The notes below the pieces were generated by a model. That model was not told the origin of the DNA. It saw nothing but the letters and a program-made list of their open reading frames with translations, and did not search any database. Of a DNA stretch of 5,500 nt, positions 1 to 5,375 are shown one piece after another. Origin of the DNA: an uncultured Erysipelotrichaceae bacterium (lineage in GTDB: Bacteria; Bacillota_I; Bacilli_A; RFN20; CAG-826); contig CACYJD010000056.1 in assembly GCA_902774655.1 (NCBI GenBank), positions 1 to 5,500 on the forward strand. The letters run 5' to 3'. Position numbers and translations under genes: made by a program. Numbering within the stretch: the first letter of the stretch is position 1; the number at the start of each line of letters is the position of its first letter.

Positions 1-550
1 TATTATCAATTGATTTAACTATATTACTTTTTTGGAAGTCGTTATGAGATAAAACGAGTTTATCATTACTAAGATATTCGCGTTTTTCATATAGGTTCTC
101 GGCTATTTTGGAATATTCTTCGCTGTTTTCAAACCCTAGACCTTGTCTTTCTTTTTCGAAGGCCAATAGTCTATCGAATGGGTTATAGTCTTTCTTTGAA
201 AGTACCTTTGACGAATGTAAGATTTTTAAGATTCGTGCGACTTCGTTAATATCATAAGTCTCAACATTGTTTAATGAATCGCCTTCAATAAACTCATTGA
301 TTTTAATTCCTGTTTCAGGATTGAAATAAAAATTATTAGATGTAATGCCTAAATCTATAGTAATTTGTTGGTTTTCCTTTTCAAGTTCGCGATCAACCAT
401 CTCATTTGCTTGCTCGGTTGGTAAATATAATACGTATTGTTTGTGGGACTTATCTAGGGAATTATTCATCATTCCACCTAAAAGTTTTTTGATGACTTTG
501 AATCCCATATCTGGGAATGTTTGATTTAAAAAATATTCAACTGATTTCAT
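1..550 (-). CDS. LicA/choline kinase-like phosphotransferase, 3' end cut off
   Basis: The first 183 residues are visible; the C-terminus lies beyond the window edge. The fold looks like the aminoglycoside phosphotransferase/choline kinase superfamily, whose members move the gamma-phosphate of ATP onto a small alcohol such as choline, ethanolamine or a sugar. Visible landmarks in order are a glycine-containing nucleotide loop (LLGGMMNNSL, residues 23-32), a beta-strand YVLYLP (39-44), a helix with R54 and E57 resembling the RxxE element, a hinge-like INEFIEG (84-90), and the Brenner catalytic motif SHNDFQKSN (168-176) with D171 as catalytic base and N176 as metal ligand. The spacing and the LGI/FNPETGIKI stretch are closest to LicA-type choline kinases. 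LicA proteins usually have R in YVLR at the position where this protein has Y42. The start ATG shares its A with the stop of the upstream oxidoreductase gene (TAATG). A weak AAGAAGG site lies about 10 nt upstream (561-567), so translational coupling is likely. The exact substrate is unknown. Confidence 0.72.
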   Translation of the reverse strand, partial: MKSVEYFLNQTFPDMGFKVIKKLLGGMMNNSLDKSHKQYVLYLPTEQANEMVDRELEKENQQITIDLGITSNNFYFNPETGIKINEFIEGDSLNNVETYDINEVARILKILHSSKVLSKKDYNPFDRLLAFEKERQGLGFENSEEYSKIAENLYEKREYLSNDKLVLSHNDFQKSNIVKSIDN

Positions 551-2106
551 TATTTAGTGGCCTTCTTACTATATTTTACATAAATATCATGGGTAAGTTT
601 GTAGAATAGATGTTCTTTTTTAAGAATTCGTTGAATTGCGAATTTACCTGATGATAATGCGATAGGTAAACCTCCAGGCATTTGTGTCCATTGACCAGAC
701 ACGTAGAAGTTTTTAAGACCTTTGATTTTACCATTATGCATTAACATTTGACCTTTTGGAGTGCACGCAAAAGGCATATACGCACCATGATATGCGTTTG
801 TGTATCTATTAAATGTTGCAGGTGTAGCAACATCAATACATTCGATTGAGCTTTCTAAAGAAGGAAACTTCTCACATATCTTTTTAGCGATGGTGTTAGC
901 GAGAGCCTCTTTTTCCTTATTATATTCTTCTTTATTTTTATATAAGAATTCCCAGTGCCTATAGTCGTAGTCAGTTTGATGGACTAAAACATTGATAACG
1001 GTTTTACCATTTTTAATAAATTTCTCATCGTAAGAGTAGTCACGAATTTTAATGCAAGTTTGCATTGTGTTACCCACTAAAAACTCTTCGGTGTCGAATT
1101 CATAGGTTTCTGTAATATTCAAAGATTTCATTGCTTCTGCATCGACAGTGTATGAAGCATAAACACATGAAGGAGCGGGGTATATATGGGGTTTTTTGTA
1201 TCTTTTGAATAATCCGTTATCAAAATAATGGCTTTTCAAAAGATGCTCTAGTGTCTCGTGAGTGTCACATGAAGCGATAACATAATCAGCTTTAACAAAA
1301 TCACCATTTTCAAGTAAAACACCAATAGCTTTTTTGTTTTCAATTACAACTTCTTTGACAGTTTTATTTAAATGGATTTTTCCACCTAAAGATTTGTATT
1401 TATTAACGATTCTTCTAGTCATATAGTCAGAACCATTTTTTGGAACACCACCATTCCCCACACATACAGTGCCATAAGCATAAAGCTTATTGTGGAGGTT
1501 TGAGTCACCTTTAATTATGTTACAAATAGCCTTACGAATAATCGGAGATTTGAACTTTTTAGCATATTTTTCCGGTGAAGTAATGCTAGCGTAAATTAAA
1601 TCTGGTAGATAAGGGATTATCCTAAATCCAACTTTCATCAATTTTACAAAACCCATGTTACTGATTGGTAAGTCTAATGGAAGTGGTAAATTTTGAATTG
1701 AAACAATCAAATCACCAAATTTACGAATTTGCTTTTCGTCCTCAGGAGAAATAGCAATTAATTCTTCTTCTAATTTATTAATATTTGTCCATAAAGCAAT
1801 AGGAACTCCATCGCATTCAATAGTTCCAAAGTTATCTGGATGAATAATATCTTCTTGATCAAAGGCATCAACATCATGCCACATTTCATTTAATTGGGTG
1901 CCTTCTTTAGTTCCGGTCATCCAGTGAATGCAGCCATCAATCCAATATCCTTTTCTATTCCAAGAAACGCAAAGACCCCCTGGAACAGGGTTCTTTTCAT
2001 ATATTTCGGTGTCGAAATCATTCTTTTGGCCATAAATACCACTTGCTAAGCCTGATATACCTGCACCGATGATAATAATTTTCTTTTTACTAGTCTCGTT
2101 TTGCAC
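550..2106 (-). CDS. FAD/NAD(P)-dependent oxidoreductase, phytoene desaturase (CrtI)-like
   Basis: This is a complete 518-aa flavoprotein of the CrtI/carotenoid isomerase/retinol saturase type (COG1233-like). Family members oxidise, reduce or isomerise carbon-carbon bonds in hydrophobic substrates using bound FAD. The N-terminal dinucleotide fold is clear: IIIIGAGISGL (10-20) gives GxGxxG at G14, G16 and G19, the acidic end of beta-2 is E37, and PGG follows at 42-44. A middle segment (about 215-280) has the usual GNGG...GGKIHLNKTVKEV...NGDFVKADYVI pattern, and the C-terminal FAD closure is YVSGQWTQMPGGLP (468-481). The length is normal for the family. No signal peptide or clear membrane span is seen. 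The start is GTG at 2106. An ATG two bases upstream is out of frame, the first upstream in-frame stop is TGA at 2137-2139, and no earlier in-frame ATG or TTG exists. No Shine-Dalgarno precedes the GTG. The gene is the promoter-proximal member of a pair with the overlapping kinase gene. Carotenoid synthesis cannot be claimed, because no phytoene synthase is visible. Confidence 0.87.
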   Translation of the reverse strand: MQNETSKKKIIIIGAGISGLASGIYGQKNDFDTEIYEKNPVPGGLCVSWNRKGYWIDGCIHWMTGTKEGTQLNEMWHDVDAFDQEDIIHPDNFGTIECDGVPIALWTNINKLEEELIAISPEDEKQIRKFGDLIVSIQNLPLPLDLPISNMGFVKLMKVGFRIIPYLPDLIYASITSPEKYAKKFKSPIIRKAICNIIKGDSNLHNKLYAYGTVCVGNGGVPKNGSDYMTRRIVNKYKSLGGKIHLNKTVKEVVIENKKAIGVLLENGDFVKADYVIASCDTHETLEHLLKSHYFDNGLFKRYKKPHIYPAPSCVYASYTVDAEAMKSLNITETYEFDTEEFLVGNTMQTCIKIRDYSYDEKFIKNGKTVINVLVHQTDYDYRHWEFLYKNKEEYNKEKEALANTIAKKICEKFPSLESSIECIDVATPATFNRYTNAYHGAYMPFACTPKGQMLMHNGKIKGLKNFYVSGQWTQMPGGLPIALSSGKFAIQRILKKEHLFYKLTHDIYVKYSKKATK

Positions 2107-2112
2107 ATTTAT

Positions 2113-2140
2113 ATAATAGTCACTTTTGACTAGAATTCAA
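2113..2140 (-). promoter_or_regulatory. Candidate promoter for the oxidoreductase-kinase pair, probably leaderless
   Basis: On the minus strand a -35-like TTGAAT (2135-2140) and a -10-like TATTAT (2113-2118) are separated by 16 nt. The usual 6-7 nt step from the -10 puts the transcription start at about 2105-2106, on the GTG initiation codon itself. This agrees with the absence of a ribosome binding site and suggests a leaderless mRNA. The match is by eye in AT-rich DNA, so another start further upstream is possible. Confidence 0.45.
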
Positions 2141-2193
2141 AAAATATGTATGTAAAGAGACAGATAAGAAGACGAAATAGTAAAAAAACTCTC

Positions 2194-2209
2194 AAATCTT
2201 TTAAGATTT
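2194..2209. repeat. Perfect 7+7 palindrome between divergent promoters
   Basis: The sequence AAATCTT-TT-AAGATTT is a perfect inverted repeat with a 2-nt centre. It lies five bases upstream of the rpmE -35 box and about 55 nt upstream of the oxidoreductase -35. The position suits a regulator binding site acting on one or both divergent promoters. It does not match the Zur, Fur or PerR consensus boxes known in Firmicutes. An intrinsic terminator is unlikely on the plus strand because no T-run follows and no gene reads into it. The role as an operator is inferred. Confidence 0.4.
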
Positions 2210-2214
2210 TACAC

Positions 2215-2243
2215 TTGTTATTAAACTCATACTTTGTTAATAT
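2215..2243 (+). promoter_or_regulatory. Promoter of rpmE, extended -10 type
   Basis: The -35 box is TTGTTA (2215-2220) and the -10 box is TAATAT (2238-2243), spaced exactly 17 nt. A TG at 2235-2236 gives the TGn extension just ahead of the -10. Transcription should begin near 2250, leaving a leader of about 49 nt before the rpmE start codon. This is a strong vegetative-sigma promoter, as expected for a ribosomal protein gene. Confidence 0.68.
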
Positions 2244-2257
2244 TTCCTAGCAACTTT

Positions 2258-2282
2258 CTTTAAGCACGATAGAGGCTTAAGG
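2258..2282 (+). promoter_or_regulatory. Hairpin in the rpmE leader, just upstream of the ribosome binding site
   Basis: CTTTAAGC (2258-2265) pairs with GCTTAAGG (2275-2282), giving eight pairs including one G-U wobble around a 9-nt loop. It fills most of the short predicted leader and ends four bases before the AGGAG site (2287-2291). Leaders of r-protein mRNAs often carry structures bound by their own protein, and candidate L31 leader motifs have been proposed in several bacterial groups. Whether this hairpin belongs to one of them cannot be decided here. Confidence 0.4.
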
Positions 2283-2298
2283 CGGAAGGAGTTAGATT

Positions 2299-2502
2299 AT
2301 GAAAAAAGGTATTCACCCACAAAGTCACAAGGTAACAGTTACATGTGTATCCTGCGGTGCAACATTCGAAACACACACCACAAGCAAGGAATTACACGTT
2401 GATACCTGTTCAAATTGCCACCCATTCTACACAGGCAAACAAAGATTTGTCCAAAATGATGGTAGAGTTGACCGTTTCAATAAGAAATACGGTATTAAAT
2501 AA
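2299..2502 (+). CDS. rpmE: 50S ribosomal protein L31, zinc-binding type
   Basis: This 67-aa protein matches bacterial L31 over its whole length: the MKKGIHPQ opening, the CxxC pair C16/C19, a second pair C37/C40 in the TCSNCHPFYTGKQ block, and the basic VDRFNKKYG tail. L31 sits on the large subunit near the central protuberance and takes part in the bridge to the small subunit. The four cysteines make it the C+ form, which binds one zinc ion; the paralogue without cysteines replaces it under zinc shortage in some bacteria. The start is fixed by an AGGAG site (2287-2291) seven bases upstream. The gene has its own promoter and terminator, so it appears monocistronic. Length and sequence are normal for the family. 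Confidence 0.97.
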   Translation: MKKGIHPQSHKVTVTCVSCGATFETHTTSKELHVDTCSNCHPFYTGKQRFVQNDGRVDRFNKKYGIK

Positions 2503-2529
2503 TAGGGTATTAATTGTAATTAATAAGAT

Positions 2530-2552
2530 AAATCCACTTCGGTGGATTTTTT
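2530..2552 (+). terminator. Intrinsic terminator after rpmE
   Basis: An 8-bp stem, AAATCCAC (2530-2537) with GTGGATTT (2542-2549), is closed by a UUCG tetraloop on a C-G pair, one of the most stable loop types. A run of six T follows at 2547-2552, partly within the stem. It begins 28 nt after the rpmE stop codon and separates rpmE from the nuclease-metG unit. Confidence 0.93.
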
Positions 2553-2567
2553 CTTACCCTTATATGC

Positions 2568-2594
2568 TGATATAAGATATAATCTTAATTAAGA
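2568..2594 (+). promoter_or_regulatory. Candidate promoter of the nuclease-metG unit with overlapping 12-bp palindrome
   Basis: A perfect -10 box TATAAT lies at 2578-2583. Just upstream is an alternative extended -10, TGA plus TATAAG (2568-2576). No good -35 box is seen at 16-18 nt; the best is TTACCC at 2554-2559. The likely transcription start, near 2590, falls inside a perfect palindrome TCTTAATTAAGA (2583-2594), a position where a bound regulator would block initiation. In DNA this AT-rich, palindromes also arise by chance, so the operator role is inferred. Confidence 0.5.
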
Positions 2595-2614
2595 ATATAA
2601 TTAGAGGTACGGAA

Positions 2615-3766
2615 ATGAACAGAATCACAAAGACAATTCTATCCTTAGCTGCACTTGTTACTTTTGTTACTGGTTGCAGTGAGCAACCTGATACTCCACC
2701 AGATCCAGACTATGTACCTGTTGAATCAGTTGATATTAATCCCAACCAACTAAGTTTAAAAGTTGGCGAGACATATAACTTGACCGCAACAGTTTTACCT
2801 GAAATAGCAACCACCAAATCTTTGTCTTGGGTTTCTAATAATCCAAGCAAATTGAGTGTAGATCAAAATGGCCACATAGAGGCTATCTCCGAAGGAGAGT
2901 TTACTGTTACTGCCACTAGCACAGCTCATAAAGATATAAGCGACTACTGCACTGTGACAGTAAGCGATAGTGAAATTCCACCAGTTGATGATGATTATTA
3001 TGCTTCAATAAAAGACACAGATACAGGTTTAACTTTGCTAAATAAATTAAAAGCGCTGAATAAATCAAAAAGAGAATCAACTGTTGGTTATGATTCAATG
3101 GGCACAACTCCTAGTGGAATGTTCAAATATACCGATTATGATCCCGCAACTGTTCAATATGATACAAACGGCCAACCTTATGGAACTAGACTAATTTCAT
3201 TCTATTCAGGAAATAGCGCTGTAAGTGGACTGAATAGAGAGCATGTATGGCCTAAATCTCATGGTGGTAATCTTGTTGATAAAGATATTCATATGACTAG
3301 ACCTTGCTTAAACGCAGAAAATGGGTCTAGGGGTAACTCGTTTTATGTTACTGGTATGAAAGACGGTTCTAAAGGTTGGGACCCTGCTGCTGAAGACTTT
3401 GGCAAAGCTGATTATCGTGGAGATTCTGCAAGAATCATATTCTATTGTGTTCTTGCCGATTTTAGTGACTTCCCTTCTAATTATTTAGAAGAACCAGCAA
3501 CAGTAGAAAAAGCCTCTCGATTAACGTTGGTTGATGTCAATTCACACGATAGTACAAATAGCAATAGAGACAACTTAATGGGCAAGCTTTCTAATCTACT
3601 TGAATGGAATAACACATATCCTGTTCAAGACAGGGAGCAAAGAAGAAATTCAGGTGCTGAATACCTACAAGGCAACCGTAACCCATTTATTGATCACCCA
3701 GAATATGCTTGCAGAATTTGGGGATTGTATAACAATAATACAAAGACCGCTTGCGGTCTCGCATAG
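2615..3766 (+). CDS. Secreted lipoprotein nuclease: BIG2 domain plus endonuclease I domain
   Basis: This 383-aa protein is probably a surface-anchored nuclease that cuts DNA or RNA outside the cell. Residues 1-21 form a lipoprotein signal: a basic start (R3, K6), a hydrophobic core, and the lipobox VTGC with C21 as the lipidated cysteine. A Pro/Asp-rich linker (22-35) leads to one bacterial Ig-like BIG2 domain (about 36-116; LKVGETYNLTATVLP, LSWVSNNP, GEFTVTATS). The endonuclease I domain (PF04231-like, EndA/Vvn relatives) covers about 130-370. Its His-Me finger motif NREHVWPKSHG has E209 and H210, H210 being the expected general base. It continues with DIHMTRPCLNAENGSRGN (224-241), RGDSARIIFY (268-277) and the family C-terminal block WNNTYPV...RRN...QGNRNPFIDHPE (331-363). 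All key residues seem intact. A GAGGT site (2604-2608) sits six bases before the ATG. metG begins 16 nt after the stop, so the two are probably cotranscribed. Likely roles are nutrient scavenging or biofilm DNA degradation. Confidence 0.93.
   Translation: MNRITKTILSLAALVTFVTGCSEQPDTPPDPDYVPVESVDINPNQLSLKVGETYNLTATVLPEIATTKSLSWVSNNPSKLSVDQNGHIEAISEGEFTVTATSTAHKDISDYCTVTVSDSEIPPVDDDYYASIKDTDTGLTLLNKLKALNKSKRESTVGYDSMGTTPSGMFKYTDYDPATVQYDTNGQPYGTRLISFYSGNSAVSGLNREHVWPKSHGGNLVDKDIHMTRPCLNAENGSRGNSFYVTGMKDGSKGWDPAAEDFGKADYRGDSARIIFYCVLADFSDFPSNYLEEPATVEKASRLTLVDVNSHDSTNSNRDNLMGKLSNLLEWNNTYPVQDREQRRNSGAEYLQGNRNPFIDHPEYACRIWGLYNNNTKTACGLA
3744..3759 (+). repeat. GC-rich hairpin inside the 3' end of the nuclease gene
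   Basis: AGACCGC-TT-GCGGTCT is a perfect inverted repeat; as RNA it folds into a 6-bp stem closed by a CUUG tetraloop on a G-C pair, a known stable loop. It encodes part of the last residues (TKTACGLA), beyond the conserved nuclease domain, and ends 23 nt before the metG start. No T-run follows, so it is not a standard intrinsic terminator. Possible roles are mRNA processing, transcript protection or pausing between the two genes. Confidence 0.6.
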
Positions 3767-3770
3767 ATTT

Positions 3771-3774
3771 GGAG
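3771..3774 (+). promoter_or_regulatory. Ribosome binding site fixing the metG start
   Basis: GGAG lies eight bases before the ATG at 3783. The same frame stays open upstream to 3600, but that stretch overlaps the conserved C-terminal block of the nuclease and does not resemble synthetase sequence. The site and the family N-terminus together settle the start at 3783. Confidence 0.85.
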
Positions 3775-3782
3775 ATTTATAT

Positions 3783-5363
3783 ATGAAGAAAAAGTTTTAT
3801 ATCACCACGCCAATATATTACCCAAGTGCGGAAGCACATATTGGGCACGCATATTGCACAACAATTTGCGATATTTTAGCTCGATATAAACGAATGCGTG
3901 GTGTTGAAACTTATTTCTTAACTGGTACTGATGAGCACGGTGAAAAAATCCAAAAGAATGCTGCTTTAAAAGGAGTAACGCCTCAAGAATTTGTTGATGA
4001 AATAGCAGGTAAATTCCAAAACTTATGGAAAGCTATGAAGATTTCAAATGATGATTTCATTAGAACCACTCAAGATAGGCACGTTAAAGTAGTACAAGAC
4101 GTATTTACTAAACTATATAACAATGACGATATTTACCTTGGTAAATACGAAGGATGGTATTGTACACCATGTGAATCTTTCTGGACTGACACACAAGTAG
4201 GGGAAGAACATCTTTGTCCTGACTGCGGTAGACCAGTTCACAAAGCTAGTGAAGAGGCATATTTCTTTAAAACAAACAAATACTTACCTGAATTATTAAA
4301 AATCATGGATGAAAATCCTAAATTTATTCTTCCTTTGAATAGAAAGAATGAAATGATGAATACTTTCATCAAACCAGGATTAAATGATTTATGTGTTTCA
4401 AGAACATCATTTGATTGGGGTATTCAAATTAGAGAAAATCCTAAACATATTATTTATGTTTGGATGGACGCTTTAACTAACTATATTAGTGCTCTCGGAT
4501 ATGATTCAGATGATGAATCTAAGTTTAAAAAATTCTGGGAAGATCCAGATTGTGAAATTGTTCATATCGTTGGAGCAGATATCTCTAGATTCCACGTTAT
4601 TTACTGGCCAATGTTTTTAATGGGTCTAGGTTTAAGAGTCCCTGACAGAGTATTTGTTCACGGTTTATTAGATTTAAATGGCGAAAAGATGTCTAAATCT
4701 AGAGGAAACGTAGTTTCTCCTCTCCCATTAATTGATAGATATGGTGTTGATACAGTTAGATGGTATCTCGCTAGAGAAATGACATTTGGTAGTGATGGTA
4801 GATTTTCTCCTGAACTATTCGTTGATCGAATTAACATGGACTTAGCGAACAACTTCGGTAACTTAGTTAATAGAACAACCTCAATGATTAACAAATACTT
4901 TGAAGGTAAAGTTCCTGCAGTAACTGAATTAAATGAAAGAGATAAAGCACTTAAACTCGCTACCGAAACAGCTTTAAGAGCATACGAAACATATTTTGAT
5001 GACTTAAAAGTTACTGAAGCTTTAGTCGAAGTTACTGAATTATTAAACAAAGCAAATAAATATATTGAAGATTCCACTCCATGGACATTGTCCAAAGAAG
5101 GTAGAGTCGATGAACTTGCAAACGTAATGGCTTTGTTAACAAACGTCATTATCGTTGCAACAAAGATGATTTCGCCAGTTTTAGTTGAAACAAGTGAGAA
5201 GGTTTTTGACTTGTTCCATCTATCAAAAGAGCAGAGAACCTATGATTTAAATTACGAATTCTGCCCATTCACTGGTAATGAAGTTACAAAAGCAACAGCG
5301 TTATTCCCTAGACTCGACGCTGAAACTGAAACCGAATATATTCACTCATTAGCAAAACAATAG
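3783..5363 (+). CDS. metG: Methionyl-tRNA synthetase, compact form
   Basis: This 526-aa class I synthetase charges tRNA-Met with methionine, using ATP, in the cytoplasm. It opens with KKKFYITTPIYYP and the HIGH signature at 19-22, within SAEAHIGHAY. The connective peptide carries a four-cysteine zinc knuckle (C127, C130, C145, C148). VWMDALTNYISALGY is typical of the methionine-pocket region, and KMSKS lies at 302-306. The anticodon-binding helical domain starts near NNFGNLVNR (356-364) and includes the NKYIEDSTPW element with W434. The protein ends about residue 526 without the C-terminal EMAPII/Trbp111-like tRNA-binding domain that makes the Bacillus enzyme near 660 aa. Compact forms of about 510-530 aa occur in mycoplasmas and other lineages, so this looks natural, not truncated. 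No T-box or SAM riboswitch precedes it; only 16 nt separate it from the nuclease gene, so its expression probably depends on the upstream promoter. The next gene starts 12 nt downstream. Confidence 0.97.
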   Translation: MKKKFYITTPIYYPSAEAHIGHAYCTTICDILARYKRMRGVETYFLTGTDEHGEKIQKNAALKGVTPQEFVDEIAGKFQNLWKAMKISNDDFIRTTQDRHVKVVQDVFTKLYNNDDIYLGKYEGWYCTPCESFWTDTQVGEEHLCPDCGRPVHKASEEAYFFKTNKYLPELLKIMDENPKFILPLNRKNEMMNTFIKPGLNDLCVSRTSFDWGIQIRENPKHIIYVWMDALTNYISALGYDSDDESKFKKFWEDPDCEIVHIVGADISRFHVIYWPMFLMGLGLRVPDRVFVHGLLDLNGEKMSKSRGNVVSPLPLIDRYGVDTVRWYLAREMTFGSDGRFSPELFVDRINMDLANNFGNLVNRTTSMINKYFEGKVPAVTELNERDKALKLATETALRAYETYFDDLKVTEALVEVTELLNKANKYIEDSTPWTLSKEGRVDELANVMALLTNVIIVATKMISPVLVETSEKVFDLFHLSKEQRTYDLNYEFCPFTGNEVTKATALFPRLDAETETEYIHSLAKQ

Positions 5364-5375
5364 GGAGGTAAACCT

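Noticed and set aside
2126..2156. Plus-strand promoter starting with TTGACT at 2126-2131
   Set aside because: The -35 match is good, but no acceptable -10 box lies at 16-18 nt. The extended -10 promoter at 2215-2243 is far better for rpmE.
2146..2250. Small plus-strand frame of 34 codons in the divergent intergenic region, with a very basic N-terminal half
   Set aside because: No ribosome binding site precedes it, and it runs across the palindrome and the whole rpmE promoter. Its composition is what AT-rich non-coding DNA gives by chance.
2509..2524. Inverted repeat ATTAATT-GT-AATTAAT just after the rpmE stop
   Set aside because: It is made only of A/T apart from one G, and such palindromes are common by chance. 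The real terminator follows directly.
2345..2575. Plus-strand frame of 76 codons overlapping rpmE
   Set aside because: It is an out-of-frame shadow of rpmE and runs through the terminator, with no family resemblance.
2916..3107. Minus-strand frame of 63 codons inside the nuclease gene
   Set aside because: It is antisense to a clear coding region, low in complexity and has no ribosome site.
3600..3782. In-frame upstream extension of metG giving a 587-aa protein
   Set aside because: The 61 extra residues overlap the conserved nuclease C-terminus and are unlike synthetase sequence. A ribosome site and the family N-terminus both mark 3783.
3767..3782. Possible T-box or SAM riboswitch controlling metG
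   Set aside because: Only 16 nt separate the genes and the upstream DNA is coding, so there is no room for either element.
4658..5149. Minus-strand frame of 163 codons inside metG
   Set aside because: It lies antisense to conserved metG domains. Its Ser/Leu-rich translation mirrors the metG codon pattern.
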